10,232 nt of DNA from Bacteroidales bacterium (GTDB lineage Bacteria; Bacteroidota; Bacteroidia; Bacteroidales; UBA12077), in NCBI GenBank assembly GCA_003446015.1, contig DMBU01000101.1:51834-62065 (forward strand), given 5' to 3'. The position numbers were made by a program, and so were the translations under genes. Each line of letters opens with the position of its first letter. Position 1 is the stretch's first letter. Shown here piece after piece: positions 1-7,865 of the stretch. The notes under the pieces were generated by a model that worked only from the letters and a program-made list of their open reading frames with translations, was not told the DNA's origin and did no database searches.

Positions 1-130
1 GTCAGGCCTTCGCTCAATACTTTGCATTGAGTATTTCCTTAAATTGACGGCTATGGCCGGCAGGCAGGCGTTCGCAATGACTATAAACGCTTAACTTATT
101 GACATTGGTCTTCCAGCAGGCAGGTTTAGA
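1..130. repeat. Mosaic of short dispersed repeats upstream of addA
   Basis: No open frame here can be supported as a gene. The segment starts with a small hairpin (CTCAAT at 13-18 pairing with ATTGAG at 26-31). It continues with a GC-rich piece, GGCCGGCAGGCAGGCG (55-70), followed by TTCGCAATGAC, and then a second related piece, AGCAGGCAGG (115-124). The GGCAGG words match half of the CCTGCC/GGCAGG palindromes found intact at 3352-3372 and 7703-7723, so these look like decayed copies of the same dispersed element. The GC-rich pieces stand out sharply from the AT-rich surroundings. The window starts inside this region, so its left limit is unknown. Confidence 0.5.
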
Positions 131-231
131 ATCTCGATTTTCTGTATTGTGTATTAAGCTAATTGTTAATAATTATATTATTTAATCGATATTAAATTAA
201 CTAATTTTATAAATGCTAATAAACACAACTA

Positions 232-3200
232 ATGTCACAACTTACTATATATAAAGCTTCTGCAGGATCAGGCAAAACATTTAAACTTACCGAAGAGTAT
301 TTGCAATTAGTATTTAAATATCCCGAAAATTACCGTAGAATTTTAGCTGTAACCTTTACTAATAAGGCCACAGCCGAGATGAAAAACAGAATTTTAAGCG
401 AGTTAAACAAACTAGCCAAAGGTGTTGGATCAGCATATTTACCAGGACTTAAAAACGAATTTAAATTATCCGAAACCGAAATTAAATATAAAGCAGGTCA
501 GATACTTAGCTTATTACTTCACGATTTCTCGAAGTTTTCGGTTAGTACCATCGATAAATTTTTTCAGAAAATCATTCGCTCATTTACCCGGGAAATTGGA
601 ATACAACCCGGTTATTCCATCGAGTTAAACCAGAATGAAATTCTATCCAGGGTAGTCGATGAATTATTGTTGAATTTAGATGAGAATAGCGATTTACGAA
701 AATGGTTATCTGATTTGGCATCTGAAAGTATTGAACAGGGAAACAAGTGGGATTTTAAGGATGATATTTTAAAGCTGGCTAAGGAAATTTTTAAAGAGAG
801 TTACAAAGCATTTGATCAGGAACTCATGAACAAGATGAGTGACAAAGAGTTTCTTAAAAATTATTTAAAAGAACTCCAGGAGATCAAGGCAAAATTTGAG
901 AATTCTTTAATGCTTATTGCTGAAAAAGCAATGAAATCTATTCAACATGCAGGATTAAATATTGAAGATTTTAAGTGGGGGAAATCCAGTGTTCCAAATT
1001 ATTTTAATAAAATACTTAATAAGGATTATGAATTAAAACCCAGAACACTTAACGGTGCTGAAAATTATGATGAATGGTATACGAATAAGAGTCCGAAAAA
1101 AGATGAAATAGAAAACCTATTAAATAATGGATTATTTGATTTGCTTGTTGAAGCAGTAACATATCATCAAAAACACTTCGTTCATTATAATTCATCCGTT
1201 GAAACTTTAAAATTCATTCATTCATTGGGTATTTTAACCGATATCTCAGCTAAGCTCCGTGAATATTGCGAAGAACAGAATTTGTTTTTAATTTCTGATG
1301 CAGCAAAACTCTTACAAATCATTATCGACAATAACGATTCACCATTTATTTACGAAAAAACAGGCGGTATTTACAAGCATTTTATGATTGATGAGTTTCA
1401 GGACACATCAAAAACCCAATGGCACAATTTTAAACCACTCATTGGAAACAGTCTGGCTATGGGGAGTAAAAACCTTCTGGTTGGTGATATAAAACAATCT
1501 ATTTATCGGTGGCGAAACGGAGACTGGAAAATCCTATCAGACGAAGTAGAAAATGATTTTGCACAATTTAATCCAACCACAGAATCATTAAATACCAACT
1601 GGCGAAGCAAAAAAAACATTATCGATTATAACAACTCCGTTTTTAGTTATTCAGCAAAAATATTACAAGAGCAGTATAATCAAGAGTTTGCCGAAGGCGA
1701 AAAGGATATCAATACATTTGAGAATAAAATAACGGAAGCATACAGCGATGTTTTTCAAAAAGTTCCGGAACAAGCAGCTAAAGATGGTGGATCTATTCAT
1801 CATGTTTTCATTAACGATAAAGAGTGGAAAGATGAGGTAAAAATCCGTTTACCGAAAATCATTGAAGATTTGCAGGAAAAAGGCTTTCAGCTGAACGATA
1901 TTGCCATTTTGGTGCGATCAGGAAAAGAAGGTCAGGATATTGCCAATACACTAATCGAATACAAGAATCAGTCAGATTCGAAGTATAAGTTTGATTTTAT
2001 ATCGAACGATTCCCTGTTTCTGGCAAACTCATCATTGGTAAAATTTCTGGTATCAATTCTTGAATTTATGATGAATCCTGAGGATGATATCAACCTTTCG
2101 TTTTTAGCATACGAATACAGCAGTTATTTAAAAGCTGAAGAAATTTCAAATGCTGATCTTCATGAACTATTAAGAAATCATTCCAATGAAGAAAAGGGCC
2201 AGTGGCTTGAAAAAATCTTTCCCAAAGAATTTATCGATTCTGTTGATCAGATAAAACAATTGCCCGTTTATGAATGCATTGATCGAATAGTACGACTTTT
2301 GGGGTTAAACACGATTAAAGCTGAACTGCCCTATTTAAAAGCTTTTTTAGATCTGGTGCTGGCTTTCAGCAAAAAATCAGCTTCTGATATTCATGCCTTT
2401 GTAAATTGGTGGAACGAGGAAGGACATAAAAAAACATTATCGGTATCGGAAAATCAGGATGCCATTCGAATTTTAACCATACACAGTTCAAAAGGACTTG
2501 AATTTAAAAATGTGATTATTCCCTTTTGCAACTGGAATATTGATCACAAATCAAATCAAACCAATATTTTATGGTGCAAAACTTCGACTGAACCTTTTAA
2601 TAAGCTGGATTTGATTCCTGTAAAATATTCAAAAAATCTGGCAAACACTGTATTCCAAGCCGATTACCTTGAGGAAAAATTACACGCTTATGTCGATAAC
2701 CTGAATTTACTTTACGTAGCATTTACCCGTGCCGTGGAAAATCTATTTTGTTTTTCAGAATTCAACGAAAAGGCAAAAAAGATTAGCAATGTTGGAAATC
2801 TTCTGTATTTCATGTATGAAAATCACAAGAACTTTCCAACGGGTAATGCACAGGTCGATTTGTCTGAAGGCTGGAATAATCAAAAGCTGACATTTATTAA
2901 GGGAGAACTAAAACAGGCAAAAGGCAGGAAGGAAGATATGCCCGACGAATTTGAGTTAAACGGATTCGAGTCATTTGATATAAAAAATAAACTTCGATTG
3001 AAATTACACGATAATTCCTTTTTCACAGGACAGGAAAGTACTCCTTTCGAGAAAGTGAACCATGGGAAAGTGATGCATGAGGTTTTCGAAAACATAAAAA
3101 CAGAGAAAGACATTTCACGAGCTATCGACAAACTTATTTTTGAAGGAAAAATATCGCCCAATGATAAAATGAGAATCAAACAAAAAATCGAAAATATTTT

Positions 3201-3507
3201 TAAGAACGAACAAGTAAAAAACTGGTTTAGTAACGAGTGGGAAGTTCGTGCAGAAGCTGAAATCATTTTAACAAATGGCAAAACAGCACGCCCCGACAGA
3301 GTAATCAGTACTAACGAAAAAACAATTGTAATTGATTATAAATTTGGTGAACCTGCCGGCCGGACAGGCAGGCAAGAAGAAGAAAAACATCATAAACAAG
3401 TAAAATCGTACATGGAAATGTTGAGCAAAATGGAAAACAAAACTGTTGAAGGATTTCTTTGGTATGTGGATCTGGATATTATAAAAGCTGTGAGCGATGA
3501 GCCATGA
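232..3507 (+). CDS. addA: AddA-type UvrD-family helicase/PD-(D/E)XK nuclease
   Basis: This is the helicase-nuclease subunit of an AddAB (RecBCD-like) complex, which unwinds and resects double-strand DNA ends in the cytoplasm before RecA loading. The 1091-residue protein shows the full superfamily 1A motif series: Walker A ASAGSGKT (9-16), TFTNKATAEMK (motif Ia), DEFQDT (387-392), LLVGDIKQSIYRWR (415-428), TNWRS (455-459), IHSSKGLEF (750-758) and LLYVAFTRA (826-834). A C-terminal nuclease domain follows, with H949, D1022, D1035-Y-K1037 and Q1056-x3-Y1060. Length fits the family. The ATG is chosen because the Walker A strand follows immediately; there is no Shine-Dalgarno sequence, as is usual in Bacteroidota. 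Two oddities stand out: a palindromic repeat supplies residues 1041-1048 in the nuclease core, and a heptad repeat supplies the last residues and the stop. The partner AddB lies downstream, separated by one gene. Confidence 0.93.
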   Translation: MSQLTIYKASAGSGKTFKLTEEYLQLVFKYPENYRRILAVTFTNKATAEMKNRILSELNKLAKGVGSAYLPGLKNEFKLSETEIKYKAGQILSLLLHDFSKFSVSTIDKFFQKIIRSFTREIGIQPGYSIELNQNEILSRVVDELLLNLDENSDLRKWLSDLASESIEQGNKWDFKDDILKLAKEIFKESYKAFDQELMNKMSDKEFLKNYLKELQEIKAKFENSLMLIAEKAMKSIQHAGLNIEDFKWGKSSVPNYFNKILNKDYELKPRTLNGAENYDEWYTNKSPKKDEIENLLNNGLFDLLVEAVTYHQKHFVHYNSSVETLKFIHSLGILTDISAKLREYCEEQNLFLISDAAKLLQIIIDNNDSPFIYEKTGGIYKHFMIDEFQDTSKTQWHNFKPLIGNSLAMGSKNLLVGDIKQSIYRWRNGDWKILSDEVENDFAQFNPTTESLNTNWRSKKNIIDYNNSVFSYSAKILQEQYNQEFAEGEKDINTFENKITEAYSDVFQKVPEQAAKDGGSIHHVFINDKEWKDEVKIRLPKIIEDLQEKGFQLNDIAILVRSGKEGQDIANTLIEYKNQSDSKYKFDFISNDSLFLANSSLVKFLVSILEFMMNPEDDINLSFLAYEYSSYLKAEEISNADLHELLRNHSNEEKGQWLEKIFPKEFIDSVDQIKQLPVYECIDRIVRLLGLNTIKAELPYLKAFLDLVLAFSKKSASDIHAFVNWWNEEGHKKTLSVSENQDAIRILTIHSSKGLEFKNVIIPFCNWNIDHKSNQTNILWCKTSTEPFNKLDLIPVKYSKNLANTVFQADYLEEKLHAYVDNLNLLYVAFTRAVENLFCFSEFNEKAKKISNVGNLLYFMYENHKNFPTGNAQVDLSEGWNNQKLTFIKGELKQAKGRKEDMPDEFELNGFESFDIKNKLRLKLHDNSFFTGQESTPFEKVNHGKVMHEVFENIKTEKDISRAIDKLIFEGKISPNDKMRIKQKIENIFKNEQVKNWFSNEWEVRAEAEIILTNGKTARPDRVISTNEKTIVIDYKFGEPAGRTGRQEEEKHHKQVKSYMEMLSKMENKTVEGFLWYVDLDIIKAVSDEP
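3351..3374. repeat. GC-rich palindrome inside the addA coding sequence
   Basis: CCTGCC (3352-3357) and GGCAGG (3367-3372) are perfect 6-bp arms around a 9-nt GC-rich centre. The same arms recur at 7707-7712/7718-7723, and half-copies occur at 55-70 and 115-124. Here the element is read in frame as Pro-Ala-Gly-Arg-Thr-Gly-Arg-Gln (residues 1041-1048), between the catalytic D-Y-K strand and the Q-x3-Y helix of the nuclease. The Gly/Arg-rich composition differs from the Lys/Glu/Asn-rich rest of the protein. It looks like insertion of a mobile palindromic element that kept the frame. Confidence 0.72.
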
Positions 3508-3518
3508 GCTAAGAGCAA
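3491..3518. repeat. Heptamer tandem repeat overlapping the addA stop
   Basis: Four 7-bp units run in tandem: TGAGCGA, TGAGCCA, TGAGCTA and the degenerate AGAGCAA. They cover the last codons of addA and its TGA stop (3505-3507). The C-terminal residues V-S-D-E-P are therefore repeat-encoded, which suggests the natural end of the protein was replaced when the array arose or expanded. Confidence 0.7.
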
Positions 3519-3541
3519 CGAATTTTTAATTATGGATGGCT

Positions 3542-3569
3542 TGTAGCTGGAAGCTGGCAGCTAATAGCT
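3542..3569. repeat. Heptamer tandem repeat (NNNAGCT) between addA and the radical SAM gene
   Basis: Four consecutive 7-bp units are visible: TGTAGCT, GGAAGCT, GGCAGCT and AATAGCT. Each has a constant AGCT and a variable first half. The array is separated by only 23 bp from the TGAGCNA array at the end of addA. The 122-bp gap is thus largely repeat; no terminator or TAnnTTTG promoter was found in it. Confidence 0.7.
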
Positions 3570-3629
3570 TTTATCAAATAACATTTAAGTAGAATAAAGA
3601 ACAAAATTAACAAACAGTACAAAAGCGAC

Positions 3630-4577
3630 ATGAACCAATTCCCCTGGGGCCATAACAGAAGATTTAATTCATACAGCGAGTATTTTAAGCGAACGTTTGG
3701 AGAACGGGTACAGAAAGTCACCATCGATGCTGGTTTTACATGTCCTAACAGGGATGGATCAAAAGGTCTTGGAGGATGCACCTATTGCAATAACGATGCC
3801 TTTAATCCATCGTATTGTGTTCCTGAGAAATCAGTTACACAACAAATAAGTGAAGGTATGGAATTCCACGAGAAGCGTTACCGAAGAGCAAATAAATTCC
3901 TGGCATATTTTCAGGCATATTCGAATACCTATGCCCCGCTCGATGAGTTAAAAAAGATTTACAACGAAGCACTAAATATGGATGGAGTGGCAGGACTGGT
4001 TATAGGAACACGTCCTGATTGCATTGATGATGAAAAACTAGCCTATTTTCAGGAGCTTGCCGAAAAACATTACATTATTATTGAATATGGAATTGAATCA
4101 ACCAATAATGAAACCTTAAAAAGAATTAACCGGGGACATACATTTGAGGACACAGTTGAAGCTTTGGAAAAAACCAAAAAGTACGGACTTAAAACCGGGG
4201 CACATTTTATTTTCGGATTACCGGGAGAATCGAAAGAGGATATGTTGAGCGAGGTAAAAACGATCTCTTCGCTCCCACTTGATACGATTAAGTTTCATCA
4301 GTTACAGATTATTAAAGGAACAGCAATGGAAAAGGAGTATAAAGAACATCCCAAAAATTTCACATTCTTTGAATTGCCCGAGTACATCGATTTTTTTATA
4401 CGCTTTTTGGAAAGATTAAATCCTGAATTTGTGGTTGAACGATTTGCAGGTGAAGTGCCACCGAGATTTTTAGCTGGTCCGGGTTGGGGATTAATACGAA
4501 ATGATCAGATCCTGAATAAATTCGAAAAACGACTGGAAGAGTTAGATACATGGCAAGGAAAACTTTTTACAAGATAA
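3630..4577 (+). CDS. TIGR01212/YhcC-family radical SAM protein
   Basis: This is a 315-residue radical SAM enzyme of the YhcC/YtqA type (TIGR01212), related to the Elp3 fold. The substrate is not established for the family. Cluster ligands are C38, C50 and C53 in the family's CX11CX2C spacing (CPNRDG...GGCTYC). The N-terminal stretch with FNSYSEYFKRTFGERVQKV is diagnostic for this family. Later motifs include VIGTRPDCI, the EYGIES segment and GAHFIFGLPGES, which match strand positions of the radical SAM barrel. The protein looks full length and intact. It lies between the two halves of the addAB system, 122 bp after addA and 179 bp before addB, on the same strand. Co-transcription is possible, but both gaps are full of repeats. 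A functional link to break repair is only positional. Confidence 0.9.
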   Translation: MNQFPWGHNRRFNSYSEYFKRTFGERVQKVTIDAGFTCPNRDGSKGLGGCTYCNNDAFNPSYCVPEKSVTQQISEGMEFHEKRYRRANKFLAYFQAYSNTYAPLDELKKIYNEALNMDGVAGLVIGTRPDCIDDEKLAYFQELAEKHYIIIEYGIESTNNETLKRINRGHTFEDTVEALEKTKKYGLKTGAHFIFGLPGESKEDMLSEVKTISSLPLDTIKFHQLQIIKGTAMEKEYKEHPKNFTFFELPEYIDFFIRFLERLNPEFVVERFAGEVPPRFLAGPGWGLIRNDQILNKFEKRLEELDTWQGKLFTR

Positions 4578-4606
4578 AAGATACAAATTATGAGTCATGA
4601 AACTCA

Positions 4607-4708
4607 CTTTGAGAACCTTTGCGTTCCCGAAAACTTTCGGGTCTTTGCGAATCTTTGTGTAATAGCTATTACACTAAGCATCACAGAGAAACGCAGAGTC
4701 CCACAAAG
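4607..4708. repeat. Intergenic long inverted repeat (CTTTGCG/CACAGAG type)
   Basis: The gap between the radical SAM gene and addB is filled by an imperfect inverted repeat. The left arm CTTTGCGAATCTTTGTG (4643-4659) matches the reverse complement of 4682-4698 at 13 of 17 positions. A perfect 18-bp palindrome, GTGTAATAGCTATTACAC (4657-4674), lies towards the centre. The left arm is also duplicated as CTTTGAGAACCTTTGCG (4607-4623; 14 of 17 identical). This form is typical of dispersed intergenic repeats in Bacteroidota, which is recall rather than a search result. As RNA it could form a long stem between the two genes. Confidence 0.7.
4626..4641. repeat. Nested palindrome CCCGAAAACTTTCGGG
   Basis: A perfect inverted repeat (CCCGAAA / TTTCGGG with 2 nt between) sits between the duplicated left arms of the larger inverted repeat at 4607-4708. 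Its composition differs from the repeat around it, so it looks like a second small palindromic element inserted into an older one. There is no T-run behind it, so it is not a convincing intrinsic terminator. Confidence 0.65.
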
Positions 4709-4756
4709 AATTAAAAGGGAAATATAAGTTATGAACTTGAAATTTGAAAATAAAAA

Positions 4757-7633
4757 ATGGACACATTTTTAAAAAATATTGCAACCGACCTTTATTCCCG
4801 ATATGGAGAAAAAATCGCTGAGCTTTGCGTAGTTTTTCCGAATCGAAGGGCTAGTTTGTATTTCAAAAAGTATCTTTCGGAGCTAACCGATAAACCAATC
4901 TGGGCACCAGCCACAACGACCATTAATGAATTAATGCAGCAAATTTCGGGATTAACAACTGCAGATAACATTAAACTCCTGTTTGAGTTATATCGAATTT
5001 ACAAGCAAGTTAAAAAGTCGGAAGGAAGCTTTGACGATTTCTATTTCTGGGGCGAGATGATGCTGAACGATTTCGATGATATTGACAAATACCTCGTTAA
5101 TCCTGAAGATTTGTTTAAAAATCTAAAATCATTAAAAGCGATACAAGATCAGTTCAATTATTTAAGCGAAGAGCAAGTTGAAGCCATAAGGCAGTTCTGG
5201 AGTAGCTTCGACCCCGAAAAAAACTCCATTCATCAGGAAGATTTTATAAGTATCTGGAATGTTTTACTCGAGATTTATCAGAAGTTAAATAAGAAGCTGA
5301 GCGAACTTGGAATTGCATATGAGGGAATGATATACAGAACTGTTGCTAATAAGATCAAAGGAAACGAAGCCATTGAACTCCCGTATTCACATTTTGTTTT
5401 TGCAGGATTTAATGCATTGAACAACTGCGAAAAGCGCTTTTTCGATTACCTGAACAATAACAATATTGCTGATTTTTATTGGGATTATGATCAAAACTAT
5501 ATCAATAACCCACATCATGAGGCAGGATTCTTTTTGCGCGATAATATAAGCAGGTACAAACAACCCATAAGTATTACAAATCAGGATCTTTTCAGATCCT
5601 TATCGGAGCCAAAAAATATTGAGATTATATCGGTTCCTTCGGATGTTGCACAGGCAAAAGTAATTACACAAAAGCTGCAGCAATCAAACGAAAGCATTTC
5701 CGATTCGCCCAATAAAACGGCCATTGTTTTAGCAGATGAAGATTTATTGGTTCCTGTTTTGCATTCGGTTCCCGACACCATTGATGAGGTAAACATTACC
5801 ATGGGATATCCTGTAAATAATACTCCTGTGTATAGCTTGATTGAGCATATTATTGAACTTCAAAAAAATGCAAAAGATTCCAAAAACGGGATCACTTTTT
5901 ATCATAAAAATGTGTTGGCTATTTTAAGTCATCAGTATATAAATTCACAGTTTCCGAAAGAATCAAGAGAGCTATTACAATACATAAAAATCAATAATAA
6001 AATTGTAATTACACAGGAAGAGTTAGCCCTTTGCGATTTCTTTAAGATAATCTTTATAAAGATCAATACTTACCTTGAATTATCGGAATACATTTTATCG
6101 ATTTTACATCAAATCTATAATACATTAAAAAAATCGGGACAGGAAAATACTATTCATACCACATCCTTAGAGAAAGAATACATTTATCATATTTATCTTT
6201 CCATTAATCGTGTAAAAGATGTGCTGCAGGAACAACAAGTCGATATTAAAACAGAGACTTATATTCGATTAATTCGTAAGATAATCAGAAATTTAAGGAT
6301 TCCGTTTACAGGCGAACCCTTATCAGGATTACAAATTATGGGTATTTTGGAAACACGATTGCTCGATTTTGAGAATCTTTACATCACATCGGTAAATGAA
6401 GGTATTTTCCCGAAGAATGAAGCTTCCTTGTCGTTTATTCCATATAATTTAAGACGAGGATTTGGCTTGCCCACCATTGAGCATCAGGATGCCATTTACG
6501 CCTATTATTTTTACCGTTTGCTGCAGCGGGCAAAGAATGTTACGATAATCTATAATTCCAATTCAGAAGGAATGCAAACAGGCGAAATGAGTCGATTCTT
6601 GTATCAGCTGAAATACGAATCGGATTTTAAAATCACTGAAAAAAGCTTGAAATACGATATTAATAGTTCACAAACCAAAGAAATCAGGATTGAAAAATCG
6701 GATGCGATTTTGAAAATACTCACAAAGTTTTACTCATCTGAAAATAACAAGAAATACTTGTCGCCAAGTGGTTTGAGTACTTATTTGCGTTGCAGCTTAC
6801 AGTTTTATTTCAGGTATATTGCCGATTTGCGCGAGCAGGATGAACTAAGTGAAGAAATTGATGCCCCTTTGTTCGGAAATATTCTTCACGAAGCCATGCA
6901 TCATTTGTACCTCAATTTTATTGGATTAGAAGTAAAACCGGAAGATATAAATATCATTTTAAAAGATAAAGAAAAAGTAGCTACGGCTATTGATCAGGCA
7001 TTTAAGGATGAATATTTTAAGGCAGACAGCAAGATTATTTATTCGGGCAAAAACATCATTATTCGCGAAATCATTGAAAAATATATTTACCAGGTATTAA
7101 AAATTGATGAAAGTCTTGCTCCTTTTGAGATTTTATCGCTGGAAGACAGCTATGAAATTGATGTTCCGATTATCAAAGAAGGAGTTACAGAAAAAATAAA
7201 GCTTGGAGGTAAAATTGACCGGGTTGATCAGCACAACAACCAAATCCGAATTATCGATTACAAAACCGGAAGTGATAAGCTGGAGTTTAAAAACATCGAA
7301 GCGCTATTTTCAGATAAAAAAGATGATCAGAATAGTGCTGTTTTTCAGACTTTTTTATACTCGAAGTTTTACAAGGAAAACAAAAATCCGACGATACCAA
7401 TTACTCCCGGGGTTTATTCAGTGCGCAAACTATTCGATAAAGATTTTGATTATCGGATTAAGAATAAAGATACCGGCTTGTTTATCGGTGATTATAATTC
7501 AATTGCCGATGATTTTACAGATAAACTTTCGCAATTGATACATGATATTTTCAATCCCGAAATTGCATTTACCCAAACCGAAGAAATCAGGAATTGCGCT
7601 TATTGTGCATACAGAAAGATTTGCCATAGGTAG
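4757..7633 (+). CDS. addB: AddB-type partner subunit with Fe-S PD-(D/E)XK nuclease domain
   Basis: This 958-residue protein is the AddB-like partner of the AddA subunit encoded upstream. The N-terminal part begins VVFPNRRASLYFKKYL and resembles an inactivated helicase: I see no Walker A motif, unlike Firmicutes AddB. The core segment GILETRLLDFENLYITSVNEG (split here as GILETRLLDF then ENLYI) is typical of the family. The C-terminal nuclease carries H711, D821, D834-Y-K836 and a following Gln/Tyr helix. Four cysteines for a 4Fe-4S cluster are present: C679 in LRCSLQFYF and C947, C950 and C956 (CX2CX5C) at the extreme C-terminus, as in AddB nucleases. No residue is obviously missing. The start ATG follows an A-rich stretch without Shine-Dalgarno; an upstream ATG at 4730 is out of frame. 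Confidence 0.9.
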   Translation: MDTFLKNIATDLYSRYGEKIAELCVVFPNRRASLYFKKYLSELTDKPIWAPATTTINELMQQISGLTTADNIKLLFELYRIYKQVKKSEGSFDDFYFWGEMMLNDFDDIDKYLVNPEDLFKNLKSLKAIQDQFNYLSEEQVEAIRQFWSSFDPEKNSIHQEDFISIWNVLLEIYQKLNKKLSELGIAYEGMIYRTVANKIKGNEAIELPYSHFVFAGFNALNNCEKRFFDYLNNNNIADFYWDYDQNYINNPHHEAGFFLRDNISRYKQPISITNQDLFRSLSEPKNIEIISVPSDVAQAKVITQKLQQSNESISDSPNKTAIVLADEDLLVPVLHSVPDTIDEVNITMGYPVNNTPVYSLIEHIIELQKNAKDSKNGITFYHKNVLAILSHQYINSQFPKESRELLQYIKINNKIVITQEELALCDFFKIIFIKINTYLELSEYILSILHQIYNTLKKSGQENTIHTTSLEKEYIYHIYLSINRVKDVLQEQQVDIKTETYIRLIRKIIRNLRIPFTGEPLSGLQIMGILETRLLDFENLYITSVNEGIFPKNEASLSFIPYNLRRGFGLPTIEHQDAIYAYYFYRLLQRAKNVTIIYNSNSEGMQTGEMSRFLYQLKYESDFKITEKSLKYDINSSQTKEIRIEKSDAILKILTKFYSSENNKKYLSPSGLSTYLRCSLQFYFRYIADLREQDELSEEIDAPLFGNILHEAMHHLYLNFIGLEVKPEDINIILKDKEKVATAIDQAFKDEYFKADSKIIYSGKNIIIREIIEKYIYQVLKIDESLAPFEILSLEDSYEIDVPIIKEGVTEKIKLGGKIDRVDQHNNQIRIIDYKTGSDKLEFKNIEALFSDKKDDQNSAVFQTFLYSKFYKENKNPTIPITPGVYSVRKLFDKDFDYRIKNKDTGLFIGDYNSIADDFTDKLSQLIHDIFNPEIAFTQTEEIRNCAYCAYRKICHR

Positions 7634-7660
7634 TTTTTTTTGGTGATTGGTGAATAGTGA

Positions 7661-7744
7661 TTTGAAATTTGAAATCTGAAATCTGAAACCTGAAACCTGA
7701 AACCCGCCTGCCGGACGGGCAGGTCTGAAATCTGAAATCTAAAA
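7661..7744. repeat. Heptamer tandem array (TCTGAAA) interrupted by a palindrome
   Basis: Nine 7-bp units of the form TYTGAAA/CCTGAAA run through the gap after addB: six at 7661-7702 and three at 7724-7744. Exactly 21 bp (three unit lengths) of GC-rich palindrome separate them, so the phase of the array is kept. A short echo of the same words (TTGAAATTTGAAAA) lies just before the addB start near 4737-4750. The rest of the 232-bp gap before the recombinase is AT-rich; I see no clear promoter or terminator in it. Confidence 0.8.
7703..7723. repeat. CCTGCC/GGCAGG palindrome inserted in the heptamer array
   Basis: CCTGCC (7707-7712) and GGCAGG (7718-7723) flank GGACG. An overlapping pair CCCG (7703-7706) / CGGG (7716-7719) gives an alternative fold. 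It is the same family as the element in addA at 3351-3374 and the decayed pieces at 55-70 and 115-124. Its location inside a simple repeat array indicates insertion after the array formed, or growth from within it. Confidence 0.75.
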
Positions 7745-7865
7745 CATCCTCCTGATTTTAAAGAGATTAATCTAAAAAAAAGGCATTTTCATTTTCATAA
7801 TTCTCGATTTTTTCTTAACTTCATATAAAAAAATTAGAGTTTGAATCTTATTAACTTACAAGATT

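Noticed and set aside
2..94. Open frame from the left edge that could be the end of an upstream gene
   Set aside because: It runs through dispersed-repeat text (GGCAGGCAGGCG) with no recognisable protein features; about 30 open codons are expected by chance.
2880..3281. Long - strand open frame of 133 codons inside addA
   Set aside because: It lies fully antisense to the conserved nuclease part of addA and has the Ser/Phe-rich composition of a frame shadow.
4626..4641. CCCGAAAACTTTCGGG as an intrinsic terminator of the radical SAM gene
   Set aside because: The following bases are TCTTTGCG, not a T-run, and the palindrome lies inside a dispersed repeat.
7764..7773. Perfect palindrome AGATTAATCT followed by an A-run upstream of the recombinase
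   Set aside because: Short and AT-rich in an AT-rich gap. It is followed by A rather than T on the + strand, so it is not a terminator for addB; no evidence supports an operator.
7832..7843. AATTAGAGTTTG as a possible -7 element for the recombinase gene
   Set aside because: The TA-to-TTTG spacing is 3 rather than 2 and no -33 element stands out, so the promoter call is not supported.
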